In this document: piece after piece, positions 31,787 to 39,579 of the stretch
Position numbering within the stretch: position 1 is the first letter of the stretch
Layout: every line of letters begins with the position of its first letter
Source of the DNA: PALSA-968 sp964387075
GTDB taxonomy: Bacteria > Bacteroidota > Bacteroidia > B-17B0 > Aurantibacillaceae
Assembly (NCBI GenBank): GCA_964387075.1
Contig: CAYLVB010000003.1
Coordinates: 1-64,000 of the forward strand
Length of the DNA: 64,000 nt
Reading direction: 5' to 3'
Program-made: the position numbers and the translations under genes
Notes under the pieces: generated by a model
The model's input: the letters and a program-made list of their open reading frames with translations, nothing else
What the model was told of the DNA's origin: nothing
Databases searched by the model: none

Positions 31787-33328
31787 ATGAAGAAGTACGA
31801 TATAAAAGAAAATCGTCCCGAGCTAAGCAAAGCTGAGATAGAGCAAGGTATGGATTTTAATAAGATACAGAACAGTTTGCCACAGGCAAAGATGTTCTCA
31901 CTGAAAACCCTGCTTGTTTCCGGCATCGCGGCGGCAGCGATTGTTACGGCGGTAATCTTCTGGCCAAAGAACGGAGATCCTGAAATTTCAAAGAATGTTC
32001 TAGCTGCATTACCCACTGCTTCCAATCCACCCGATACATTTGTAGTGAACAGTTCGGTCGATACCACTTTGGTTTATACCAGCGGAACTAAAATTAAAAT
32101 ACCGGCGGGCGCTTTTGTAGATGAAAAAGGCGAAGAGGTAAAAGGGAAAGTAAAAATTAACTACCGCGAGTTTCATACTGTAAGCGAGATCCTTTTATCG
32201 GCCATACCGATGCGCTACGATTCGGCCGGGAAGGAAATGTATTTTGAGTCTGCGGGTATGTTCGACATCTCCGCCAACCAGGGAGAGAAGCCTGTGTACA
32301 TACGGAAAGACAAAAGCCTGGAGGTTGCAATGGCTAGCCTTGACCGCGCGGATAAAAAATACAATCAATACCTGCTGGATGAAAAGACCGGCCAGTGGCA
32401 GTTCATTCAAAAGGACGCGGTGGCGACTTTAGAAAAACCTGATTCCGCTGTAAGTGAAAAGCAAGTGGAAGTGGTGAAAAAAACACGCCCTGAAAAACCG
32501 CTCAACGACAGGATGTTCACCATCGATGCTTCCGGTAGGCCCGATCTTGAGATCTACAACGGTGTTGTGTTTGAAGTAACCAAAGACAGCAAGAACTTCG
32601 ACCCTAAAGAATCGCAGACCGATTGGGGCATGGTGAACGTGGAAAAAATTGAAAAGACCGATAAATACAAAGTAACATTCTCTGTTCCCTTCAGTGGTCC
32701 GCACAGAACCTACGAGGTAAGCGCCAAGCCTGTGAAGGATGGAAATATGGAGAACGCCATGAAAAAGTTCGATGCGCTGTATGCTGAATACAGGGAAAGA
32801 CTGAGTGCGGCTGAACAGGCTGACCTGGCTTCCGAGGAGAAATTGAAAAAAGAGCAGGGGATGTATGAAAACATTTTCCAGAACTACCAGGCATTGCAAC
32901 AGAAGAACGCCGCGCTCAGTATGAGAAGCGCTCAACTGGTAAGCGAAGCTTCACAGGTGGTGTATAGAACTTTTCAGGTGAAACAGTTTGGTATCTGGAA
33001 CTCGGATTGTCCGCAAAGCATGCCGCAGGGAGCAGAAGTATTTGCCAAATTTGAGAATGGAAAAGGAGAATCGGTGAAGATCGCTGCCGTCTACCTGGTA
33101 GAAAAAGGAAAGAACGCTTTATACAATTTATACACTCCCGAAAGGTTCTCGTTCAACCCCGATGCAGAGAATGTGTTGCTGGTGATCACCAAAGACCACA
33201 AACTGGGCTGGGTAAGTGCCGATACTTTTGAGGCCATTGGAAAGGATACAAAAAGTTTTATCTTTAAACTCAATATGCTCGACAAGGAAAGTTATACTTC
33301 CTCCGACATCGACAAGATCATTGCATGA
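31787..33328 (+). CDS. one-TM protein with large extracytoplasmic region, candidate anti-sigma factor
   Basis: 513 residues. A short cytoplasmic N-terminus (1-37) could hold the sigma; one transmembrane helix lies at about 39-59. The outer part begins with a module containing TSGTKIKIPAGAFVDEKGEE, VKINYREFHTVSEILLSAIP and FESAGMFDISANQGEKPVYI, which I associate with conserved uncharacterised Bacteroidota surface proteins. A charged coiled coil spans about 325-385, then a C-terminal beta-rich domain. It is not a FecR-type protein and has no zinc-binding HxxxCxxC. The anti-sigma role rests on position and topology. The stop overlaps the next start (ATGA). Confidence 0.65.
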   Translation: MKKYDIKENRPELSKAEIEQGMDFNKIQNSLPQAKMFSLKTLLVSGIAAAAIVTAVIFWPKNGDPEISKNVLAALPTASNPPDTFVVNSSVDTTLVYTSGTKIKIPAGAFVDEKGEEVKGKVKINYREFHTVSEILLSAIPMRYDSAGKEMYFESAGMFDISANQGEKPVYIRKDKSLEVAMASLDRADKKYNQYLLDEKTGQWQFIQKDAVATLEKPDSAVSEKQVEVVKKTRPEKPLNDRMFTIDASGRPDLEIYNGVVFEVTKDSKNFDPKESQTDWGMVNVEKIEKTDKYKVTFSVPFSGPHRTYEVSAKPVKDGNMENAMKKFDALYAEYRERLSAAEQADLASEEKLKKEQGMYENIFQNYQALQQKNAALSMRSAQLVSEASQVVYRTFQVKQFGIWNSDCPQSMPQGAEVFAKFENGKGESVKIAAVYLVEKGKNALYNLYTPERFSFNPDAENVLLVITKDHKLGWVSADTFEAIGKDTKSFIFKLNMLDKESYTSSDIDKIIA

Positions 33329-34098
33329 TAAAAGAAAATAAAAGAACAGGGAATGGCCGCCATGCGCGAGACCGGTGGTTCGGTAACCCCCGAGGCGTTT
33401 CAGGTCTTAGGATGGCAGGCGTCCTGTTCTTTTTGCTTTTTTCTTTTTCTCTCCTTTCTCAAAAACCAGGCACGCCTACACGTTTTAAAGTAAAATATAT
33501 GGTGGGCGATTACAAGTTCTTCCCCGCCGATGCCTATCTTTTTGTCGGCGCGCAGAACCGTCTAAAGATCACCAATAACCGGAATGCGAAATTTGAGGTG
33601 AAAGTCACCAATGGAACTGTCTCCAGGATCAATGACAGCACGATCGTTATTGATGGTTTAACTGATTTTGGCAATACGCTTATCTCCGTTTACGAAACGG
33701 GTGCAAAAGACAAGAAGAAACTTGTCGTCAATAAACCCTACATCGTCGTTTCTTATCCAAAAGTAAAACTTGCCGGTGTAGCCTGCGATTCGGCCATGCC
33801 GGCCATACAAATGGCGGCCGGAGGAATGAGCGTGCATTATAAAAGTCTTGGTTCGAAAGTTCCGGTAACAAGTTTTAAGATGGAATACTACGAGAAAGAT
33901 AAATTTGTTTTGGACAGCTCCAACAATAACCGACTCAGTAAAAAAATGCTGGCTTACGTTGAGAAGTTAAAACCGGGCTCGCTGGTGTATATGACCGACA
34001 TTAAATACAAAGATCCGAACGGCGGCGAACACAGAGAGCCCATTTACCGGGTGTTCATCATTTCAGACAAGGATGTCTTGAAGTTTGGAGTAGATTAA
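33325..34098 (+). CDS. secreted protein with GldM-like Ig and C-terminal modules
   Basis: 257 residues from ATG 33325, overlapping the preceding stop; an internal Met at 33412 (MAGVLFFLLFSFSLLSQ) would give a cleaner signal peptide, and the long basic N-terminus makes that start plausible. The mature part has an Ig-like segment (PADAYLFVGAQNRLKITNN, then DSTIVIDGLTDFGNTLISVY) like the inner GldM domains, then a module (VTSFKMEYYEKDKFV, LSKKMLAYVEKLKPGSLVYM) matching those in the protein at 30342-31160. Shared modules suggest these proteins partner or compete with GldM in the periplasm; this is inference. Confidence 0.6.
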   Translation: MIKENKRTGNGRHARDRWFGNPRGVSGLRMAGVLFFLLFSFSLLSQKPGTPTRFKVKYMVGDYKFFPADAYLFVGAQNRLKITNNRNAKFEVKVTNGTVSRINDSTIVIDGLTDFGNTLISVYETGAKDKKKLVVNKPYIVVSYPKVKLAGVACDSAMPAIQMAAGGMSVHYKSLGSKVPVTSFKMEYYEKDKFVLDSSNNNRLSKKMLAYVEKLKPGSLVYMTDIKYKDPNGGEHREPIYRVFIISDKDVLKFGVD

Positions 34099-34103
34099 TA
34101 CAT

Positions 34104-34469
34104 ATGATGATCTATAGAACTACAGTACTGTTCATTCCTTTCTTTCTCTTACCCGGATTGCTATTGGCTCAAGAAAAGGCCAGGAGTACCACTAAAATGA
34201 AAATTTCTTCTGTCCTGATAGAGCTTAAAGATGCGTTGAACGATTCGGTTAAAATGAACAGTGACCATTCTTTGGAAATAAAAACGAGTAAGTATAAGTG
34301 CAGAGATCTAGAAATAACTTTTTCGGGGTGTGACCCGGCCGTGAAACCAACCGGATCATGTAGCTATGTTGTTAAAACCACCGTTTCGGGTAAAATTACA
34401 ATAACCGTTTCGATTCGAACATCAAAAGGAATAAAGGAGCTTGCTAAAAGAGAATTTATCGTATACTAA
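34104..34469 (+). CDS. small secreted Ig-like protein of the sigma-factor locus
   Basis: 121 residues; signal peptide MMIYRTTVLFIPFFLLPGLLLAQ. The mature part is a single beta-sandwich-like domain (SVKMNSDHSLEIKTSKYKC, LEITFSGCDPAVKPTG, GKITITVSIRTSKG) whose layout parallels the Ig-like half of the preceding protein. Three cysteines occur. It starts five bases after the preceding stop and ends 10 bases before the convergent topA, so it is the last gene of the locus. Confidence 0.55.
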   Translation: MMIYRTTVLFIPFFLLPGLLLAQEKARSTTKMKISSVLIELKDALNDSVKMNSDHSLEIKTSKYKCRDLEITFSGCDPAVKPTGSCSYVVKTTVSGKITITVSIRTSKGIKELAKREFIVY

Positions 34470-34479
34470 GGTGTTTGAT

Positions 34480-36987
34480 CTACCTTTTCTTCGCTGCTTT
34501 TTTAGCCGCCTTTTTCACAGGCATTTTTTTTGCAGGCTTTTTAGCCGCAACAGTTTTGACTTTCGTAGCGATCTTTTTTGCAGGGGCCTTTTCACTCGAG
34601 GTTTGTTTCGACTTCTTAGCGGCTTTTTTTACTGGAGCTTTTTTCGCGCCAGGCTTTTTACTTGCTGCCATACGATCATTACTCGCAATAGCCTGCTCGT
34701 AAGCATCCTGTCCGCCAATTAGCTGCACTACTGCCGCGAAATCGAGTTTAGATGGTTCCTGGTTCTTGGGGATCTTGAAGAATTTTTTTCCGAGGATGAT
34801 ACAGGGGCCCCAACGGCCATACATTACTTTGAGGTCGGGATTCTCTTCATAGGTGCGGATGATCTTCGCGGCATCCTTAGCGCGTTTTGCCTCGATCAGT
34901 TCAATGCAACGTTCAGCCTCCACTTTATAAGGATCATCTTCTTTACCTAAAGAAGTAAATACGTTATTGTGTACGATATAAGGGCCAAAGCGGCCAATAC
35001 CCACTTTCATTTCTTTTCCTTCGAACTCCCCGACAATACGCGGCATTTTAAAAAGCAACATCGCATCTTCGAGGGTGATGGTTTCCATGCGCTGGTCTTT
35101 ACGCAGGGATGCAAATTTTGGTTTATTATTTTCGTCGCCGCTCTCTCCTATTTGCACCAGGGGACCGAAACGACCAATGCGTACAATAACAGGTTTTCCG
35201 CTTACAGGATCGACTCCTAAAGAACGTTCTCCGCTGGCGCGTTCGCTGTTATCCGTTGTACTTTCAATATTCTTATGGAAGGGTTTATAAAAATCCTTCA
35301 GCATTTTGGTCCAGTCCAGCTTTCCTTCGGCTATCTCATCAAATTCCTCCTCAACGTGCGCTGTGAAATGGAAATCCAGGATGTCCGAAAAATGAAGCAT
35401 TAAGAAATCGGTTACCACCATACCGATATCGGTTGGAAATAGCTTTGATTTCTCTGCACCGGTATTTTCTGTGGCAACGGTTTCTTTTAAATTACCCGCA
35501 ACCAATTCCAAAACATTATAATTACGCGGAGTTCCCATGCGGTCGGTCTTTTCTACGTAACCACGTTTTTGTACAGTAGAAATAGTTGGCGCGTAAGTAG
35601 AAGGACGGCCAATGCCTAACTCCTCTAATTTTTTTACAAGACTGGCCTCCGTGTAACGCGCAGGATGGTGCGTAAATTTTTCGGTGGCCGTAATATTTTT
35701 GTTAGATAAGGACTCGCCCACTTTCATTGGAGGCAGGATCCCGCTGTCTTCCGTGCTCTCTTCTTCATCGTCGTCCTTCCCTTCCATATATACTTTCAGG
35801 AAACCGTCGAATTTCAATACTTCACCTTGAGCAACAAAATTTTCAGTGGCAGTAGATATAGTAATAGTAGCAGTGGTTTTTTCCAGTTCGGCATCCGCCA
35901 TTTGAGAAGCGATGGTGCGCTTCCAGATCAGGTCGTATAAACGCTGCTCATTGCGCTCGCCGTCTACCGTTGAGTTCTCTATATATGTAGGGCGAATGGC
36001 TTCGTGAGCCTCTTGCGCGCCTTTTGACTTTGTTTTGTACTGACGCGGATGATGATACTTTGCGCCGTAGAAACTATTGATGGCGTTCTTAGCCTGCGTC
36101 ATGGCCGTTTCCGATAAGTTCACGGAATCGGTACGCATATAAGTGATCTTTCCTGCTTCGTAAAGGCGCTGCGCCATCATCATGGTTTGCGCAACCGAGA
36201 AGCTTAGCTTGCGCGCGGCCTCTTGCTGTAAAGTAGAGGTTGTGAACGGCGCGGCGGGTGAACGCTTGGCAGGTTTGGTCTCTAAATTACCTATGGTGAA
36301 AGTGGCGCCTTTGCATTTCTCTAAAAATGCTTTTGCATCCGCTTTATTCGAGAAGCGTTTGTTTAATTCTGCTTTTAATAACGAGCCGCCAACTGTAAAT
36401 TCGGCAACAACACGATACGCTGATGTCGATTTAAAATTCTGTATCTCTCTTTCACGATCAACGATCAAACGCACGGCAACTGATTGCACGCGGCCGGCTG
36501 ATAAACTCGGACGAACCTTTTTCCAAAGCACGGGAGATAATTCAAAACCAACTAATCTATCCAATATACGGCGGGCCTGTTGGGCGTCCACCAAATGCTT
36601 ATCGATCTTACGCGGGTTCTTGATAGCCTCTAAAATGGCCGACTTCGTGATCTCGTGAAAAACGATACGTTTCGTTTCGCTGATCTTCAAGTCCAATGCC
36701 TCGGCCAAATGCCAGGAAATGGCTTCTCCTTCACGGTCCTCATCCGTTGCTAGCCAAACCGTATCGGCGGCCTTCGCTAATCTTTTTAATTCGTTTATTA
36801 CTTTTTCTTTGTCGGGAGAGATCTCGTATTCGGGCTCGAAGTTCTTTTCTACGTTAATGCCCATTCCCTTCTTCACCAGGTCGCGCACGTGCCCGAAGCT
36901 CGATTTCACGGTAAAATCCTTCCCTAAAAAACCTTCGATGGTCTTTGCTTTGGCCGGCGACTCAACTATTACAAGATTCTTACTCAT
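34480..36987 (-). CDS. topA: DNA topoisomerase I
   Basis: 835 residues, type IA topoisomerase relaxing negative supercoils. The TOPRIM domain starts with VIVESPAKAKTI and contains TDEDREGEAI (81-90); the active-site Tyr283 is in KITYMRTDSVNLSETA. The SAGRVQSVAVRLIVDRE motif is at 163-179. After residue 600 there are repeated C-terminal modules of the type found in Bacteroidota TopA (VIVRIGRFGPLVQIGE, VGIGRFGPYIVHNN, KVMYGRWGPCIILGKK), not zinc fingers. The last 65 residues are almost purely Lys/Ala/Pro, a histone H1-like DNA-binding tail. Upstream of the ATG (36988-37070) lie imperfect inverted GTTTAAAG words; no TAnnTTTG box is obvious. Confidence 0.95.
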   Translation of the reverse strand: MSKNLVIVESPAKAKTIEGFLGKDFTVKSSFGHVRDLVKKGMGINVEKNFEPEYEISPDKEKVINELKRLAKAADTVWLATDEDREGEAISWHLAEALDLKISETKRIVFHEITKSAILEAIKNPRKIDKHLVDAQQARRILDRLVGFELSPVLWKKVRPSLSAGRVQSVAVRLIVDREREIQNFKSTSAYRVVAEFTVGGSLLKAELNKRFSNKADAKAFLEKCKGATFTIGNLETKPAKRSPAAPFTTSTLQQEAARKLSFSVAQTMMMAQRLYEAGKITYMRTDSVNLSETAMTQAKNAINSFYGAKYHHPRQYKTKSKGAQEAHEAIRPTYIENSTVDGERNEQRLYDLIWKRTIASQMADAELEKTTATITISTATENFVAQGEVLKFDGFLKVYMEGKDDDEEESTEDSGILPPMKVGESLSNKNITATEKFTHHPARYTEASLVKKLEELGIGRPSTYAPTISTVQKRGYVEKTDRMGTPRNYNVLELVAGNLKETVATENTGAEKSKLFPTDIGMVVTDFLMLHFSDILDFHFTAHVEEEFDEIAEGKLDWTKMLKDFYKPFHKNIESTTDNSERASGERSLGVDPVSGKPVIVRIGRFGPLVQIGESGDENNKPKFASLRKDQRMETITLEDAMLLFKMPRIVGEFEGKEMKVGIGRFGPYIVHNNVFTSLGKEDDPYKVEAERCIELIEAKRAKDAAKIIRTYEENPDLKVMYGRWGPCIILGKKFFKIPKNQEPSKLDFAAVVQLIGGQDAYEQAIASNDRMAASKKPGAKKAPVKKAAKKSKQTSSEKAPAKKIATKVKTVAAKKPAKKMPVKKAAKKAAKKR

Positions 36988-37191
36988 TTCTTTTTGTTTA
37001 AAGTTTGAAGTTTGTGAGTTTAAAGCTTCCCTGATCAGGCAGCTCTAAACTTTAAACTTTAAACTTTTTCAGTCTGCAAAAGAAGCAATTTTTGTTTACA
37101 TAACGAAAAAAGACTTTTTCACCCTGAAATTCAGGCTTCTCAGAGGTAAAAAGGAGGGTTTTGTCAGTATTATTATCTTGCTTTTTTCAGT

Positions 37192-37707
37192 TCAATTTCT
37201 TATATTGATATGCCCGAAAATAAGGTGAAACCACCCGGAGAACCGTTCCGGGTGCTCATCCAGTTGTTTCCTGATCTCTTCTGTTTTTACATATTTCCAA
37301 TCACTTACTTCCATCGGATCGGGCAAAGGAACATCGTTGGATATTCCCGCGAACACATGATCGTATTCGTGTTCGGTCAGACCATCTTCCAGTTTTAACT
37401 CGTAGGTCAGGTTGAACATTTCCTGCAATTCGCAACGCAGGCCCATTTCTTCATAGAGCCTTCTTTTGGCCGCGTCCAGGTTGCTTTCGCCCGGGCGGGG
37501 GTGCGAACAACAGGTGTTGCTCCATAGATTGGCCGAGTGGTATTTTACGGTCGCCCTTTTTTGCAGCAACATTTCTTTTTTAGCATTGAATATGATCACT
37601 GAAACGGCGCGGTGTAATTTACCCTCCCGGTGGGCCTGTAATTTCTCCATGGTGCCCACTTCTTTGTCCTTCTCGTCTACCAGGATAACGTATTCCGCTT
37701 CTTTCAT
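37192..37707 (-). CDS. idi: isopentenyl-diphosphate delta-isomerase, type I
   Basis: 171-residue Nudix-fold enzyme interconverting IPP and DMAPP for isoprenoid synthesis. Metal and catalytic residues: His26, His32 (KLHRAVSVIIF), Cys66/Cys67 and His69 (SNTCCSHPRPGE), Glu86/87 (RLYEEMGL), and Glu112 and Glu114 (LTEHEYDHVF). Another isoprenoid gene, ispF of the MEP pathway, is at 49722-50198. It follows the YqgE gene by 16 bases and is probably cotranscribed with it. Confidence 0.95.
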   Translation of the reverse strand: MKEAEYVILVDEKDKEVGTMEKLQAHREGKLHRAVSVIIFNAKKEMLLQKRATVKYHSANLWSNTCCSHPRPGESNLDAAKRRLYEEMGLRCELQEMFNLTYELKLEDGLTEHEYDHVFAGISNDVPLPDPMEVSDWKYVKTEEIRKQLDEHPERFSGWFHLIFGHINIRN

Positions 37708-37723
37708 CTGTACGATCTGCGGC

Positions 37724-38272
37724 TTAGTTCAAACTGGGTTCTTGCGGCAGGTCGGCAAATACTTTGTAATTTCCACCGAGCCTCGCCACGTGTTCGGGCC
37801 ACATATCATCGGGGTGCTTATTGATGAGCTCGCTGGTAAAAGAATCCAGCACGCCCCATGCCTTCTCTTTTACTTCATCAGCCAGTTGACCTTCACCCCA
37901 TCCTGAGTAACCAATGAAAAAGCGGATCTGCGACATCTGTATGGTGTGATTCTTTATACCCTCGATGATATCGGTAAAACTGCCGCTCCAGTAATAGTTA
38001 TTCTGTATATGCATGCTATCCGGGATCTTCTTTCCTAGCGTGTGAATATAAAAAAGCTGGTTCTGCGCAACAGGGCCGCCATAGTAAACGGGTATTTTAA
38101 GGTCGTCCATGTTAGGAAGCACATCTTTTAAGGTAAGATGCATGGGCTTATTGAGGATAAAGCCCAGTGAGCCCTGCTCGTTATGCTCGGCCAGCAGGAT
38201 CACGGTGCGCTTAAAGCCGCCGTCGTTCAACATGGGCCTCGCAACTAATATTTGTCCTTGTGAAATGCTCAC
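37724..38272 (-). CDS. YqgE/AlgH family protein
   Basis: 182-residue soluble protein of UPF0301. Signatures: GQILVARPMLNDGGFKRTVI, GSLGFILNKP, VYYGGPVAQNQLFYIHT and FIGYSGWGEGQL. The biochemical role is unknown; AlgH was linked to alginate regulation in Pseudomonas, which does not transfer here. The start is GTG 38272; a TAGTTTTG box lies 14 nt upstream on the minus strand. Confidence 0.88.
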   Translation of the reverse strand: MSISQGQILVARPMLNDGGFKRTVILLAEHNEQGSLGFILNKPMHLTLKDVLPNMDDLKIPVYYGGPVAQNQLFYIHTLGKKIPDSMHIQNNYYWSGSFTDIIEGIKNHTIQMSQIRFFIGYSGWGEGQLADEVKEKAWGVLDSFTSELINKHPDDMWPEHVARLGGNYKVFADLPQEPSLN

Positions 38273-38273
38273 C

Positions 38274-38281
38274 TATCTTTG
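38274..38281 (+). promoter_or_regulatory. TATCTTTG -7 box of pdxH, with TTTG -33 element
   Basis: Consensus TAnnTTTG; a TTTG at 38251-38254 lies 19 nt upstream, the canonical Bacteroidota -33/-7 spacing. ATG 38299 follows after 17 nt. Confidence 0.65.
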
Positions 38282-38286
38282 TATTA

Positions 38287-38294
38287 CAAAACTA
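38287..38294 (-). promoter_or_regulatory. TAGTTTTG -7 box of YqgE-idi
   Basis: Consensus box on the minus strand, 14 nt before GTG 38272. It interlocks with the divergent pdxH promoter box 5 nt away, so the two promoters overlap physically. Confidence 0.5.
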
Positions 38295-38298
38295 GTGC

Positions 38299-38946
38299 AT
38301 GAATTCGCTCAATGAATATACGAAAAATCTACGACATGACTTCGTAAAATCAAATTTTGTTGAAAAAGATGCGAACAGCGATCCTTTCAAGCAATTTGAG
38401 AAATGGTTTGATGAAGCTGTGAAAAGCGGGCAGCATGAACCCAACGCGATGGTGCTTTGTACAACAACAAAGAAAGGAAGGCCAAGTTCGAGAATAGTTT
38501 TATTGCGTGGATTGAAAAAGCACGGTTTTAATTTTTTCACGAATTACCTCAGCAGAAAAGGGAAAGAATTAAAAGAAAATCCTTACGCAAGTTTGCTTTT
38601 TTACTGGCCGGAGATGGAGCGACAGATCCGCATAGAGGGAAAAGTGGAAATTGCCCCGGCGGATATCTCTGATGAATATTTTAAAACTCGTCCGCGTGCT
38701 TCCCGCATCGGGGCATGGGCCTCGCCACAAAGCAAAGTTATCAAGAGCAGGAAAGACCTTGACAAATGGGTGAGTTTGGCGGGAGAAAAATTTGATGAGG
38801 AAATTCCACGACCCAAGAATTGGGGTGGTTATATTTTAAAAGCCACTTATTACGAGTTCTGGCAGGGAAGACAAAGCCGCCTGCACGACCGCATTTGTTA
38901 TACTTTAAAAGGTGGGAAGTGGAAGAAAGAGAGGCTGGCGCCTTAA
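38299..38946 (+). CDS. pdxH: pyridoxamine 5'-phosphate oxidase
   Basis: 215-residue FMN enzyme that oxidises PNP/PMP to pyridoxal 5'-phosphate. Signatures: PNAMVLCTTTKKGRPSSRIV, LLRGLKKHGFNFFTNY, SRKGKELKENPYASLLFYW and the C-terminal EFWQGRQSRLHDR that binds the substrate phosphate. Length is standard. Its stop overlaps the 3' end of convergent hemJ by four bases. Confidence 0.95.
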   Translation: MNSLNEYTKNLRHDFVKSNFVEKDANSDPFKQFEKWFDEAVKSGQHEPNAMVLCTTTKKGRPSSRIVLLRGLKKHGFNFFTNYLSRKGKELKENPYASLLFYWPEMERQIRIEGKVEIAPADISDEYFKTRPRASRIGAWASPQSKVIKSRKDLDKWVSLAGEKFDEEIPRPKNWGGYILKATYYEFWQGRQSRLHDRICYTLKGGKWKKERLAP

Positions 38947-39491
38947 TTTTCCCGGGAATCTTTTTCCCGCTGTCTTTTGTAAATAAAGATCCCCGCGAAG
39001 ATAACAGCAGTGAGGATGATCAGTCCCAGTAAGCCCCAGATAAAACTTCCGGAGCTTTTTACGGTCACTAAAAAAACGATCGCAAACAACAATACAGTTG
39101 CTATCTCATTGAAAATACGAAGGCGCAGTGAAGTGCCCGTATAGCAATTACGCTGCATGAAGTTATAGATCTGCTGGCAGCGTACCTGGTAGATGAACAA
39201 AATTCCCACGAAGGTCAATTTCACATGCATCCAGGGTTGCGCGATGTAATGATCGAAGTTTGAAAAATAAAGCCAAAAGCCAAAGGTCATCGTTAAAATT
39301 GCCGATGGCCAGGTGATGCCGTACCACAGGCGCTTCTGCATAAGCTGGAATTGCGGAACGAGTATGTTTCTTTCCGTTTCTGTCTTTTGGTTTGCCTCTA
39401 CCTGGTAAATGAAAAGGCGAACAATATAAAAGAGGCCCGCGAACCAGCAGACCACGAAAATAATATGTAAAGCTAAGATGTAAGGATTCAT
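38943..39491 (-). CDS. hemJ: HemJ-type protoporphyrinogen IX oxidase (UPF0093)
   Basis: 182 residues from ATG 39491 (MNPYILALHI); the seven extra upstream codons are Lys-rich and unlikely. Four to five transmembrane helices. Conserved His in ALHIIFVVCWFAGLFYIVRLF and in QPWMHVKLTFVG, plus RIFNEIATVLLFAIV, fit HemJ, which forms protoporphyrin IX in many bacteria lacking HemG/HemY. No other haem genes are adjacent. Confidence 0.85.
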   Translation of the reverse strand: MNPYILALHIIFVVCWFAGLFYIVRLFIYQVEANQKTETERNILVPQFQLMQKRLWYGITWPSAILTMTFGFWLYFSNFDHYIAQPWMHVKLTFVGILFIYQVRCQQIYNFMQRNCYTGTSLRLRIFNEIATVLLFAIVFLVTVKSSGSFIWGLLGLIILTAVIFAGIFIYKRQREKDSREN

Positions 39492-39513
39492 TTTTTTCTT
39501 TTTAAAAGTCATG

Positions 39514-39561
39514 CTGAACTTGTTTCAGCATCTTCGCGTGGAGACCCTGAAACAAGTTCAG
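39514..39561. repeat. 15-bp perfect inverted repeat, likely terminator of the oxidoreductase gene
   Basis: CTGAACTTGTTTCAG (39514-39528) and its exact reverse complement (39547-39561) surround an 18-base spacer. Each arm is itself near-palindromic at its ends (CTGAA/TTCAG). It lies between the oxidoreductase stop and hemJ. From memory, this sequence type recurs in Bacteroidota intergenic regions. Confidence 0.75.
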
Positions 39562-39579
39562 GGTGACGGACGCGTTATT

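Noticed and set aside
34441..34722. Plus-strand Phe/Arg-rich ORF at the topA 3' end
   Set aside because: Antisense of the Lys/Ala tail of TopA, giving a Phe-rich artefact.
36182..36658. 158-residue plus-strand ORF opposite topA
   Set aside because: It lies wholly within topA on the other strand and has no signal or family motif; shadow of a highly conserved gene.
36988..37191. Imperfect inverted GTTTAAAG words between idi and topA
   Set aside because: AT-rich words with many possible pairings; no defined stem or conserved element could be supported.
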